Source: Intoshia linei (taxonomy: Eukaryota > Orthonectida > Rhopaluridae). Taken from it: a stretch of 64,000 nt of DNA. The notes below the pieces were generated by a model. That model worked only from the letters and a program-made list of their open reading frames with translations, was not told where the DNA came from and did not search any database. The translations under genes and the position numbers were made by a program. Shown piece after piece: positions 49,309 through 61,926 of the stretch. Where the stretch lies: NCBI GenBank assembly GCA_001642005.1, contig LWCA01000041.1:1-64000 (forward strand), given 5' to 3'. Position 1 is the first letter of the stretch. The number at the start of each line of letters is the position of its first letter.

Positions 49309-50713
49309 TTAATAGTTTTGCAAGTTGTTTTTGTTAACAGGGGTGAGATATGTAGCTGCCAGTAATAAAGGATCTTGAGGGATTGATTTTGAATTGTTTC
49401 CTACAACGCTGAGTTGATAATTATTCATTGTGTACTGTTTATCAAGTTGATTTGTTGAAAAATAAGTTGAACCAGAAATTCCAAATGTTGTAATAAATAT
49501 ATTCATGAGTCCGATAAAATATAACAAATATGTAGCAAAGTGTTGCCAAAAAGCAATAGAAGAAAATTTTTCAGATTCGATTTCATCCTGTTCTCTATCT
49601 TTTCGGATGAGCGCTGCTTGGTGTCTAACTTCATGAAAACGCAACTCTCCATCCACTTCTACTTTTTCTCTTTGTATTGCCATTAATTCTTCCTGTGCTC
49701 TTGTTAATTCATGAGAAAGTTCTATTGACTTACTGGATTTTCTAAGGCCCTCTTCCACTATGCGAATATAGTTGAGAAATCGTGTTAAACGCATATTTGT
49801 GTCAGCTACGCGAATTCTTGCTGCGTCGATATAGTACTCTGTTTTATCAATTTCCAATGAAGCAGATTCGACATCCTCTAAATCGTACATGGAATAAATC
49901 ATACGATGATTGTTTGTATATGTTTCTTCTTCTTTTAAGTTACAATCGATTTCGTCACACTTTTCTTTATTGAAGTATTCTTCAGGCTTTTTACCATCTA
50001 TGTTTCTTACATTTTCATTTATAACTTGAGATGTACTGGAAACATGTAAGTCACTGGTAAAAGGTTTTAATTCATTTTTATTTTTCTTTATCTGCTCAAG
50101 TCCACTTTTTGTATAGAAAGAATTTAATTTTCCGAAATTTCCAGAATGTTTTCCAACACCATTGTACATATAATTATAACTTTTAGTATGCGGTAACGGT
50201 AGATGTGGGTATGGGCGCATTCTATGTGTAATATTTTTTTTATTTTTTCTGGATTTAAAACAATTCCATTTATTCCGTCTTTTGGACGTATTGTTTATTT
50301 TATTTCCAATAAAAATAATCATTATCCCTACCGCCATTAGTAATACTATACACGATATTAATAGCGTCAATACAAATTCATAAAATCGGTTGTAATTACG
50401 ACCCATGTCTAATAGCAATTTCAATTCTGTTATTTGGGCCATTGTCAATATTGTTACAAGGGCTGCTTGAGCTTTGGTTTTCGACTGCTCAAGGTCTACA
50501 TGTCTGGCGGTTAACTAAAAGTACATAATTTAATTAAGATAAGAGCAAAGTTCTTAACAGTGTGAGTGTTTAACATACATATTCATATCTCAAGTATCAA
50601 GATTTTCATTTTAAAGAAAATATAAAAATAAGATACTACATATTTATCAACTTGAATATATACAACATAAATACCTGCATGATTCTAAAAGAAGATCTTG
50701 AATTATAGACCAT
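49309..50713 (-). CDS. Ninjurin-like protein with a ~250-residue insert between its membrane helices
   Basis: Two exons, 50713-50675 (MVYNSRSSFRIMQ) and 50514-49309, give 414 residues; vertebrate ninjurins have about 140-150. The N-terminal half is plainly ninjurin: ARHVDLEQSKTKAQAALVTI, AQITELKLLLDMG, then TM1 at about residues 57-83 (FYEFVLTLLISCIVLLMAVG). The second ninjurin helix is at about 338-361 (YLLYFIGLMNIFITTFG; human VFFTVVINVFITAFG). Between them, where relatives have a loop of some 15-20 residues, lie about 250: a basic start (KRRNKWNCFKSRKNKK), a polar middle, and a charged, probably coiled-coil end (SHELTRAQEELMAIQREKVE). The insert is continuous open frame. In NINJ1 the loop faces the cytosol and the protein clusters to rupture membranes during lytic death; whether that holds here is unknown. 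The first exon is tentative. Confidence 0.8.
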
Positions 50714-50965
50714 GATTTTTTTCAAAAGGACAATTAAAACTTGGAAAATTCATGTTACAAATATAAACATAAATGAAAAATTTAATCGGAAAATGATCAA
50801 TATCGGCTTTTCGTGTTACTCCATTTTACATACAGGCGTCGATAACACCGTAGTAGATACATTTAATTGTTAAATATGATTGGCCTTCATAAATTTTTAT
50901 ATAATTGATTAATAAAAACATTTAACTAACTACAATGGATTGCAGACAAATATTTTAAACGCATA

Positions 50966-51542
50966 CTAAACAAAATTAAATCTTTTCAAAATGTGGTCTC
51001 TAAAATTAGTTATGAAGTTTGTTTGTTTTGCATTTTCTATCGATTTTGATCTTTTACTTCTCACATATTTGATACTTTTCTTACAACTCCATAGTTTTGC
51101 ATTTTTTTTTGAATTATGAACGGAATTCCAAATCATAAAACAAGCCAACATGAGCCCACTACGTCCATTTCCCATAGCACAATGAATGGATATATTCTAA
51201 ATGATTGAGTATATTAATATAATCTTTCTACCTTTTTCTGATTGATGTTTTTCGAAATAGTTTTACAAAGCAAAATAACTTCATCTAATGTCGGTGTGCT
51301 TTGATCCTTTATAGGTAAATGTATAATTTCAATTTTATCTATTATTCATTATTGAGCTTAATGACCTTACCTTTCAGAAGATTGGCATTATTTGTAAAAA
51401 TATTTGGAACATTTTGTGTTAAACTTATCACAGTTTTCACTTCATGGGCAAGTAAAAGGTAAATATGTACCAGTTTTGTGGGGCGGCCATGAATATATAA
51501 TCGGTTCCTAAATAAACTGGAACAATTTGGTAACGATTTCAT
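50966..51542 (-). CDS. DUSP23: DUSP23-like small dual-specificity phosphatase
   Basis: Three exons, 51542-51371, 51338-51232 and 51196-50966, phase-consistent, about 169 residues (human 150). The active-site loop is HCAMGNGRSG (family HCALGFGRTG) with the catalytic Cys and the Arg intact, and the general-acid Asp is in LPIKDQSTP (human IPDFCPPAP). VKTVISLTQNVPN matches human VRHLVSLTERGPP, and the end RSKRSKSIENAKQTNFITNF matches RRLRPGSIETYEQEKAVFQF. There is a basic C-terminal extension. Introns are 32 and 35 nt. Same strand as the ninjurin gene, 252 bp upstream of it. Confidence 0.92.
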
Positions 51543-52283
51543 CAAATTTTATTTTGTATCTACCTAAATATATTGTATAAATGTAGACTGCATACTAAGC
51601 AAATATAGTAAAAGCAATTATATGTCAGTATGTGAATTTCAATTGGTATTGACATAAAAAAATGACTTTTATTAAAACTATGGCGTCTAATATATATATA
51701 TCCATGTATATTAACTATCTAATTATATCATCATTAAATTAACAGCGTTGTTTATCCAAAGCTGTTTAATTAAACTAATTATATATGCATTATGTTTATT
51801 AAGAGGATGACCAATGTGTCATATATCAAAAGCCTAATACAGTGCTTACCAGACTGGACCATGAGAAAATTTAAAAAATACATAAATCAATTTATAAACA
51901 AACTGAATTAACATTTTAATCGAATATATTACCTATTTAATTTTGTTCAAAAACATGTTATAATTTTTATAAAACGGGTTGCTAAACACAAAAATATGTC
52001 CATATATTGTTTCATAATTCTTTATCAGTAGGTACTGTACTAGTATTAAAAATAATCATAGAGTATAAACTACTTTATGCAAGGCTATCAGATTAATCAG
52101 AAAATTAATACGAGTATCATGCTATGAATATTACGCCAATTAAAAATATAATTAGTATTTTATATAGTCTAAAAAGTTAGAATTATTATCGTAACGTAAA
52201 AAAAGTAAAAAGTTGAGAATTAGTACAGAAAGACAGAATTATTAATAAAAAATTGAAAGTAATAAGGTAATAAATGATATTTC

Positions 52284-52679
52284 TGTAAACCAATTTTTCA
52301 AACGGTGCGCCCTGGCGTATTTAAAATATTTCCAAAGAGTCAGTTAAATCAGATTTTTTTTGTTTGTGCTGAAATAAATTTTTTTCTTAAATTGTTAACA
52401 CTATGCGTGTTATATACTTCATATGCAGAGTTGGAAAATATAGAAATGTTAGCACACGCATAGTGAAAAATTCTGGTTGCAATTCACACAACTCCAATTG
52501 CAGATTGTGTGACATATCTATAGTTTCTACATTCATAGAATTATTCAAAAGATTCAATTTAGGTTTAATAGAATCAAAAATAGCAAATCTAGTTCGAAAT
52601 TCCACATCAATATTCAATCATATATAATATAAAATATATTACTAAAAAATTTTGCGGGCCACACTTTGCACCACCCTGG
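52284..52679 (-). mobile_element. Decayed hAT copy, minus orientation
   Basis: Read on the minus strand, it begins near 52679 with ccagggtggtgcaaagtgtg then gcccgc, and ends near 52290 with ccagggcgcaccgtttgaaa, both typical of hAT termini. Between them a minus-strand frame (52387-52617) contains RTRFAIFDSIKPKLNLLNNS and NLQLELCELQ, matching the hAT transposase segment usually read as 'NPFNV...LQLELIELQ'. No target duplication was found. Confidence 0.6.
52399..52465. repeat. 12-bp inverted repeat with 43-bp spacer
   Basis: cactatgcgtgt (52399-52410) and its exact reverse complement acacgcatagtg (52454-52465). It lies within the decayed hAT copy. Confidence 0.7.
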
Positions 52680-53633
52680 TATATATCATTAAATGAGGAA
52701 TTAGGATCAAATTCTTAAATTTTGAGTATTGTCTTCCTAATGATTAGGAAGACAATTAGGACGTAATGCAATCAAGTGATAAATTTGTTAATTTTGACAA
52801 TTCATTAGGCTTTACAGATTTAGTCTTTTAATAATATTAATAAACTATTTATCTAACTTTTCTTGTATGACTGAAATAAAAATTCATTATTACAAAATCA
52901 ATACATCAAATCTTGTTGAGGGAGAACTAGACATTGACACTGACACAAATTTGTCAATATTTTTTATTACAAGCAGCTAAGTGGTTTTAATAATTGACCC
53001 AAAAATTATATGGAAAATAAAACAAATATTGTCAGTTCTGAAGAAGATGAAATTAAAAACAGTATCTCGAATACTGTTCTACTTCTATCTCTTGTATCAT
53101 TCAACTATTTTTGAATCTAAAAAATTAATTTTGTACTATTTTTCTTCGTGTCTCACGATAAAATTATGAAAAGTAAACAAATGGGTATTAATAAACTAAC
53201 AACTCATGAAAACTTTTCCAGATGACTTTTTTTACAAGTCGCACATGATGCACTTGTAGTTTGGCTTTGAATATATAAAAAACTACTTTTTTTTATAGAA
53301 TACAAGTGATGAATAAAATATTTTTCCAATATTAAATAATCTTATAAACCAGTATATATTTTCAGTAAACACCTAAACATACGCGTAATATTTTCTATTA
53401 TATTATTAACTAGTACCAAAAGGGTTAAGTGTACGGAATGAAACGGTTGAGACACACTGGAATCCAATATTAAATAATAAATCCAGTGACTGGATTAATT
53501 TAAATGCATTTTAGATGTTGAATATTTTTGATTTAATCAGTCAAAAACTCAAAGAAAACTTTATTCATTAGTAAAATAAACTTAAACTGTAATTTCAATT
53601 TGATTTGAATCTATTCATTGACTAAACTCGAAA

Positions 53634-56116
53634 ATGTTTGTACATAATATGCCTTATCAGGTTTATTTAATGAATGAATTATTTATATGCTTGTAGGTCT
53701 ATTCAAACTGTTTAAATTCATTTTCCAACTATCTAATCCCCATTTCAAACCTCTCACGATGTGTGAATAGGAAACATTCTAATGTATTTTTGAAAATACA
53801 TTTTGATTTAATTATTTTTAGAACCAGTTAAGTGTAACTTCTCCAAAATCAGTCAATTTACTTGATGGCATAAACCCAAATATTATTTCTACTGCTTCAA
53901 TGAATATGTATTCAATACCAGTCAATAAAATTCATCTTTTTGGTATATCCTTATTTTTTTAATGATGTATATTTTAATTTAGATAATTACATGAATTTAA
54001 ACAGTATATCATTTAAAACATGTTTACCAGTGCGTAATTTTCGTCAGAATTCAAACACTAAGCCAATCGGTAGAATCGTGAAACAATCTAATGATGTTTA
54101 TTTAATTTTTGTTTTTTTTAATTTTTCAAGTTTATTACAGATAAAGCAGAAACCTCTTCTATTGAGAGCATGACAAATTTGCTATCAAAAAGCCAAACTA
54201 ATAATCAGATGAAAGATTTACAAGTAGCATTTGCAAGTGGGATGAAATATGCAAATGCTACTGCGTCTGGATCCAAAACAGGAAAATGGATTTCAAACTT
54301 TTTTGGTGGGGTTCTTAAATTCATAGGAGTCGTAGCCGTTGGAATTTTAATTTATCAAACCTATAACCAAGGTGGTTTCCATTTTTTGTATTGTTACTTT
54401 ATCTACTTTTAGGAAAAATAACGCTTTCACAAAACGTGTCTACCATAAATCCTGAAAGCATTGATATTGAATTTAAAGATGTAATTGGATGTGAAGAAGC
54501 AAAAGAAGAATTGAGTGGGATAGTTGAATATTTGAAGAATCCTGAAAAATATGAAAATAGTGGGGCGGTTCTACCAAAGGGTATATTTAATCTCTTTGGT
54601 TTAAAAATTTGATTCAATTCCATAGGAATATTGTTGGTTGGTCCACCTGGAATTGGAAAAACACGAATAGCAAAAGCACTAGCAGGCAAAATATTATTAT
54701 ATTTAATTATTGATTCATTCAGGAGAATCAAAAGTACCATTTTACTACGCTTCAGGATCAGAATTTGATGAAATGTATGTTGGAACAGGAGCAAATAGGA
54801 TTAGAAAATTATTTAGTATTCATTGTAAATATTATTTAATATAATTATAGATTCTGCCAAAAACCACGGCCCAGCAATTATATTTATTGACGAAATAGAT
54901 GTTGTTGGTTCTAAGAGGACGCAATCCACTCTACATCCATATGCTAATCAAACTGTAACTCAGCTTTTGTCTGAAATGGATGGGTATACTTCATTTATTT
55001 TCATTTTTATATACATTTAAGGTTTCATTCTAATAAGGGAATTATTGTCATAGGTGCAACCAATATGAAAGGAAACATGGACAAGTAATTATCACATTAG
55101 TAATATTTTTAATTATTTTTAGGGCTCTTCTCAGACCGGGTAGATTCGATTCCGAAATACAGTTAAATGTTCCATCGTTAACTGATAGGAAAAAAATTTT
55201 CAAATACTATTTATCTAAAGTTAAATATGATCCACGTAAATATATTATTCTATTTTATAATTTTTTATATGGCAGTCATCAATTTAAATTTTATGGCTAG
55301 GCTGACGATCGGAGCTACAGGTGTTTTAGCATGATTGATAAATAATTATATATGATAGGTGCCGATATCGCAAATATCGTGAATCAAGCCGCTTTGAAAG
55401 CAGTGAAAGATAAACAAGGAACTGTGGATATGGACACCCTTACATACTCGAGAGACAAAGTTTTAATGGGTGCTGAATCTAAAATAAAAGATATTGAAGT
55501 ATCAGAAAATTTACAAACAGCTGTACACGAGGCAGGTCACTCCTTAGTAGCTTTCTTTACGTCTAACGCAACGCCACTACATAAAGTAACTATAATAAGA
55601 CGAGGTGATTCTCTGGGGCATACTTCATTTTTGCCAAAGAAAGATAGATATACTTTCACTAAGGCACAGTTATTAGCGCAGATAGATGTGGCTATGGGAG
55701 GAAGAGTTGCCGAAAAGATTCACTACGGAGAAAATGAAATTACGAGCGGTGCAAGTTCAGATCTCAAGCAAGCAACGGCCATAGCTTCTGCTATGATAAA
55801 ACAATATGGAATGTCTACGAAAGTAACATTAACAAAAATATATTTTATAGTTGTTTAGGTCGGTCTACGATATTTTGAATCGTCTGATTCAGAAATATTG
55901 GCATCTGAATCGTGTAAACAATTGATGGACGCCGAAATAAAACAAATATTGGATGTATGATAATATCTAATAGTCTATTATTTTTAGGAATCTTATGATC
56001 GAGCTCAGAAAATTATCAAAGAAAAGTGGCCTCAATTCTTAAAATTGGTAGACCAGTTAATTGATCAAGAATCTCTCAACATTGATCAGATCAAAGATAT
56101 ATTACAAACTCAATGA
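53634..56116 (+). CDS. YME1L: YME1L, mitochondrial i-AAA protease
   Basis: Inner-membrane AAA metalloprotease facing the intermembrane space. About a dozen exons run from ATG 53634 to the stop at 56114-56116. A poorly conserved, basic and hydroxylated N-terminus should be the mitochondrial presequence. A TM helix follows ([17 protein letters not shown]). The AAA domain has Walker A GPPGIGKT (normally GPPGTGKT), [20 protein letters not shown] (pore loop region, nearly identical to human), Walker B IIFIDEID, and the arginine finger in LLRPGRFD. The protease has the zinc motif HEAGH and the downstream acid in [11 protein letters not shown]. The HPYANQT segment (human HPYSRQT) favours YME1L over AFG3L2 or paraplegin. 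Introns are mostly 30-45 nt. Confidence 0.93.
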
Positions 56117-57347
56117 TGTTAAATTGTGAATTTTAAATATTTTAATATACATAAATAAATATATTAAGCTCAATAAAAATGTCGTTTTTATTATATATGA
56201 CAGGTAAACCAACTGAAATATTATATACATTATGGCAGGAATCGGTAACCTTTAATATTAATTGACCACTTTTTGTCAGTTGAAGAATGTTATGTTAATG
56301 AGATTTGGTACATATGCATTTTTTTTACGTTTCCAGATGGAGTATAGTTAGCAAGTGTATGGTCTATATCAGTGGTTTTCAACCGGGGTTCGCGAAATTT
56401 ATCAGGGAGGTCGTGAGAATTTGAAAATTTTATGAATATATTTATTTTAATATAATAATGTTACGGAAATATTTTTACATTCTGTATTACAATTTTAAAT
56501 GTTCTTATTCACCCAATAGATAAAATTTTCCCGATAAAATACAGGATGAAGTAATAGATTTATCAATGATTCCACTGCACGTAATATTTTCTATGAAAAA
56601 CCACTAAGTACTTTTGGTGTGATATTATTTATTTATATCTAAATGTATTTACGATTGCTTGTCAACTTATCTGTGTGAAGCAGGATTTTATACGCTTGTT
56701 CATATAAAAACAAAGTCAATAAACACATTGAATGTTAAGGATGATATGAGGCTCGCCTTATCGCATACACTGCCCAGGATATCAATAATTGTAGCTAAAA
56801 TGTAACCTCAAATTTCACTTAAAAAAAATAAATTTAGTTATTATAATAATACATTGTACTGAGCAGTGCTCAGTGAGCACAGTATAAAATATCAATATGC
56901 TTTATTAATAATTTTATTTATATATGTGAATTGACATGATCTTTGGAGTATATAGAAAATTTTTATGTTTATAAGGGGGTCGCAAATACCAAAAGGTTGA
57001 AAACCACTGCTCTATATTATTGATTAGATTTAATATATACTGTCATTTACCTATGAAAATAGACCTCATAATCATTGTGTAATAATTTTACGCTTAAATG
57101 TATATCTGAATTAAATTTTTTTAACAATGAATTTGATTAATAATGAAAGTTTTTGCTAAAGTTTCACCAATATTATGTATAGGTCACTTGTGGTGCAGGC
57201 GTATGGGTATTCTGAGTTAAAAACTGATAAATTTGATTTTTTTCGGTTTTGATTGTAAATACTTATTAATTACTGCATATGTATAACATTTAAATAATTA
57301 GGAATAAACAGTTGTTATTTATCTTGAAAATTTTATTGAAAAAATAA
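56117..57347. other. Intergenic gap between YME1L and the CCDC88 gene
   Basis: Separates two convergent genes. More than half is a hAT remnant (56370-57009); the rest is AT-rich with no gene. Confidence 0.6.
56370..57009 (+). mobile_element. Internally deleted hAT transposon
   Basis: Left terminus cagtggttttcaaccgggg, right terminus ggttgaaaaccactg: a 15-bp perfect inverted repeat. Flanks are gtctatat (56362-56369) and ctctatat (57010-57017), an 8-bp target duplication with one mismatch. At about 56650-56806 a frame reads STYLCEAGFYTLVHIKTKS then NTLNVKDDMRLALSHTLPRI, the hAT C-terminal dimerisation region, in good state. At 640 bp it lacks most of the transposase. Better preserved than the copy at 6381. 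Confidence 0.88.
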
Positions 57348-60300
57348 TTAAATACATCCATATTGTTGCCATTTGTTTTTATCGAAAGATTTTTTTACAT
57401 TTTCTTGGAAAGAATCGTTCTTGTGGGTATTGTTTCCATTATTTTTGGATGAATTCTGAACAGAAGTAGTGTTTTCAAGTGTGGTAGATTCGAGACACAC
57501 TGATTTTTTACACTTTTCAGATTTTGTGACTATTGCCCGAGATTTAGTCGATTTTGACGTTTTTCGCAGTGGGGGTGCTGGAGCAGGTGGTAAAGAGTTG
57601 AGTATATTTCTAATATCAAACGTAAAATCTTTATCACTAAGATTATTATAATCATGATTAACTGGAGATTTATGTTTAGATGGAATTGGCTTTTTAGTAT
57701 TATCGATTTTTTTGTTTAAATTATTCTCATTATCGTTAACTTGTACAGCATTTTCAAAGCTATTCCTGCGATTCATCGCATGTATAGGTTTTTCATAATG
57801 CGAATGTGAAAAAAATAAATTTGCCCTTGGCTTTGAAGATTTTTTTTTGTCGGGAGAATGTGTCAGATGAATGCAAGTACTGTTATATTCGTTTTTTTTT
57901 GAAAAATTTTCAAAAAAATTTGTTGATTCGTGAGAAATAGGGTCTCTACATCGACTTGTATTTTGATATCTTGTCTTATCTTGTAATTCGGTAGAATTCA
58001 TGATGGGAATAAAGTGGTTAATGTTTTGATTGATATCTTTATTGTTGGATAGGCGTATTACTACATTTCTTTTATTTATTACTTCAGGTATCTCATCTAT
58101 TTGAGTTTTATTTGAAATATATTCTTTCACTGGAACCTGTTTGATATCATCCACTGGTTCATTTCTGAAACTCCTTAAATCTATACAGCTTTTATATTTT
58201 TCATTGGTTCTTATATTCGAAAAAAATAAAGATTGTTCTGTTGGGACGTTTAACGGGTCTCTGGGTCCTAGTAGTGGAAGTTCGTTAACCTTGTTAGTGA
58301 TAAATTCCTTGGGGCTCGTGTGTTGAGAAATGTTATTTTTTTTAAGTAGCCTTCGACGTGAATGTGGTGATCGATTACTTTCTTCTAAAAATTCTTCAAG
58401 CGAAATTAAATTATCATCTTTTTTTTCTATCTTTAAAAAATGATCAAATGAATGAGTACTCGAGGAAATGGGACCATTCAAATGTAGAGAATTGTTTACA
58501 TATTGATTTTTACTGGAACTGGATTGTAAGTCAAAATTATCAGTTTGTTGGTATTTATATTTTTGTTTGTTTTTATCAATTTTTATAAAAGATTTTGCTT
58601 TTTCCAAGAGTGATTTTCGAGACCTGGGAGAGGAATGAATGGAAATTTCATCCATAATTTTATGTAGTTTCAAGGATAATTCAGCATTAAGTTGCTTTTC
58701 ATTCGTTAAGCTCAATTTTAAATAGTCAAGCATCATGCTGGAATCAGAAATTTGTGATTCTTTTTCGTCTTTCAATTTTAACATTTCTCGCAACTTTAAA
58801 TTTTGTCTTTCATAATTTGCAATTATATTTTTAAGTTGTTCTAATGAATGGGAAGTGGAAAATTGCTCTTTTAATTTTTTAATCAGTTGATTCTTCATTT
58901 CTCTCAGTCGCAAACATTCACATCGAATGTTATTCATATCAGTTCTAAGATTTGTAAGATGGTTAATGTATCTAGTTCTAATTTCGCAGTCGGAACGAGT
59001 TAATTGATCCACAGATTTCTGTAAAATGGAAATTTCATATTTCTGCGAAGCAATTTCTGTTTTTGTATCAAGTTCATTGTAATTTGAGGATATGGTGTGA
59101 GTAGAATTACTATTTCTGGCAATTTTTAGGTTGTGGTAAAGTCTCTTGTTTTCAAGCCGTAAATTTACAATTTCTTTCCCAATTTTATCTAAACTAGCCA
59201 CTGTTGGTTCTAATTGAGAAATTTTTATTTCTAAGTCGTTGATTTTTTTATTTTTAATGTCACATTCTGCGTAACATGACTCGAGTGATTTTTCCAGGGT
59301 GGTTGAGTGTTGTTTAACTATATCAAATTCTAGAGATTCTTCCATCAATTGACTCATTTTTTTTAAAATTTTTTCATATTCCATTTTATAATTATTATCC
59401 TTTGCGACCTCAGCCTCCAGTTGATTTATTTTTTTGTTTTGAGTGTTATTTTCTAAATACAGCAATTCAATGCGATCTGATTTATTCTTATTACTTGTTC
59501 GCAAATGTTCGTTTGTTGATTCTAAATATTTTTGTTCTACCTCATTAACAGCGGTTGTTTTAAAATTTTCTACTTCGGTGATATTTGATGAAATGTTTGA
59601 AAATGAAGATCCGAAAGAAGATACGTTCGAATTTTCTACGTGGTTGTTTTTAATAATGCTATCATCTTTGATTGATTTTTCTTTCGAAGTCAGGGAATCA
59701 CCCAATCCCACATCTTCTGATAGTGAATAATTGTGGGGTTTTTTATATTTTCCATTCTTTAAATAAGTTTCACGAATAATGTCATCTTTTTCGTTAAGCA
59801 ACTTTTCAATTTCATGATCGTATAATTTTTTTACGTTGCTTAGTTCTTGGACAAGATGGATGTTTTGTTTACGTAAATCATCCTTTTCTTTATTTAATAT
59901 AATCATAGAATCGTTATCGGTCATATTTGATACCTTATGTGAATTTTTCAAATTATCAATTTGACGAGTTAATCTTTTGTTTTCTAATTCTAATTTCAAA
60001 ACACTTAGGCATTGATTGGAGGTGGGAACATCCTCTAATTGTTTCGATTTGAGTTGTTCAGACAAATATTCATCTAAGTGCTGACTATTCGATAATTTAT
60101 TAGATTGATTTTCAATTATATTCCTGGATTGTTGTATTTCTCGGTCAGCTTCTTTTAATTCTGATTCTAAAACAGACAACCTTTCACCAATTATGGATAA
60201 TTGTTGTTGACTGTCTCGGTATTTCTAAAATATAATGTGATTATATTGTTTTATAAATACAGTAATGGTCGTTGCATGTTTCTTTCTTTCGTTTTTCAAA

Positions 60301-61926
60301 TCATTAGTAACTTGACTCAAGGTTAACAGCTTTTGTCTTTGGCCATTTAATTCATCTTCAATCAAATGCTTTTCTCCACTGATGATGGTAATTTCTTCTT
60401 TTAGTTCCTATGAATGGTATATTATATACGTTATATATTTATCAACTTGAATGTGACGTTTTGAAAATTCGGCTTCACATATCTTTGATTTTTCAATTAT
60501 ATTTTTTGATTCTAAAACTTTGTATTCTTGAATCTATTTTAATTATAACCAATTTAAATAAAATATTTACCGTCTCCTTTAACGTGTCAATTTCATCTAA
60601 AAAAATATTAATTTATTATAAATTATAATTTATAATATTACTGATTTAATACCTAAATATGATCTACTTGATCTTGCAGCCGCTAAAAGTGAAAAATTCT
60701 AAAAATCAATAAATATTATTCGTGATTATGAAATAAGCAGGGATTGGAACCAATTTTATTATTTTTCAAAAAATAATAAAAAATCATCCTATGAATTAAA
60801 TTCCAATCACTGGAAATTTCTTGTACTTCAGTTTTTAGTTTTTCAATTTCTCTGTCGAACAGTTCTAATTCTTTTTTTGAATCCATTACGATCAAATTCA
60901 ATTCGTCACTAAAATGGAATTTATATATCTTTGTAAACGTTTTTTACTTTTCACATTGAATCTTCCTCAATTTAGATTTATTTTCTAAAATACTCTTTCT
61001 AATTGCTTCTTTTGAAAGTTTCACATCCGAATTTATATTAATTAAAGAATTCGTTATTGGACCATCGAATAAAGATTCTAATGTTGTAAGTTTTTCCCTT
61101 AAAATGAAATTCTCCTATAAATATATATTATTGTGCATAATTGATTATACTTTCTCTAGAGTTTCCTGGTTTTGAATCAATCTGTGAACTATATTGAATA
61201 TTCTATCGACAATTTTTGCATTCATATCCTTTGCCCGTACAACAAGAGATTCAGAGTAATTTATCTAATGATATAATTACTGCATAAAAAATATACTAAC
61301 CGTTTGTATTTGATCTATCATCTTTTTAGCGTTTTTTTCACATGATTTTTTAATATTTTCTATATAATATTCACGGTTGTGGCATGCAACAGCAGCACTC
61401 AAAATATATATCAAAATTGTATTGATCATTTCTTCGCAATTTACTAGGAAATTATTTTATTGATGGGTTATTTACTTGATATATTCGATTGACATGAAAA
61501 ATTTTTCAAATCTTCAAAGTTGACAAATTCATACGTCACGATTTGGTGGAGTTCATTCTAAATTAAATCAATGTTCACGAACCAAGTAAAATTGTACAAT
61601 GTAATATTTTCTGAGTTTACAGATTATTTGACGCCAATATATTAATCTGTCGATATTTTCTGGAAAATCAGGTATTTCCGATTCATTATTTATTTCGCAT
61701 CTAGATGTTAAATGTTAATGTAAATGTTAATTATTTCTTACATTTCATTGACAATATAAAGTACGTAATATCCGTTATCGAAAGACACATATGAAAAAAT
61801 TTCAGGGTAGACGCTTTTGATCTAGTATATTAGAATAGTAAATATCGAATTTACCCATGTGAATAGGGTATTTTTTGTAAAATTTTCGGTACATTCAATG
61901 CTAAGTTCACGATCATTGCTATTCAT
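57348..61926 (-). CDS. CCDC88: CCDC88 family protein (Daple/Girdin-like)
   Basis: HOOK-domain coiled-coil protein; the family links dynein, actin, G proteins and Dishevelled. The ATG at 61926 opens exon 61926-61855 (FTKNTLFTW; human FMTSPLVTWV), and the HOOK domain continues with IKSVYPEIFSYVSFDNGYY from 61821. About ten short exons follow, then one long exon of 943 codons (from about 60226 to 57348). It has long heptad-like coiled coil to about residue 520 of that exon. Family landmarks beyond it: a basic PRSRKSLLEKAKSFIKIDKN (human PRRRGNWITLKMRKLIKSKK) and ISLEEFLEESN (human VTLQQFLEESN). The protein ends QQYGCI; human Daple ends YGCV, a PDZ ligand for Dishevelled. No clear G-alpha-binding motif was seen. 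Shorter than vertebrate members. Confidence 0.85.

Larger units (their letters stand above)
51543..53633. other. 2.1-kb intergenic region with transposon debris
   Basis: No conserved gene. It holds a decayed hAT copy (52284-52679), a hAT-like right end near 53435-53458 (ggttgagacacactgg), and AT-rich filler. The 62-codon frame at 52981-53169 has no recognisable similarity. It separates the divergent DUSP23 and YME1L genes. Confidence 0.5.

Noticed and set aside
52981-53169. Possible piggyBac-type N-terminus (SSEEDEIK) in the 53-kb spacer
   Set aside because: Only a short acidic run; no downstream transposase or TTAA-flanked termini were found.
54399-54794. 131-codon minus-strand frame over YME1L
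   Set aside because: Antisense to the conserved AAA domain and spans its introns.
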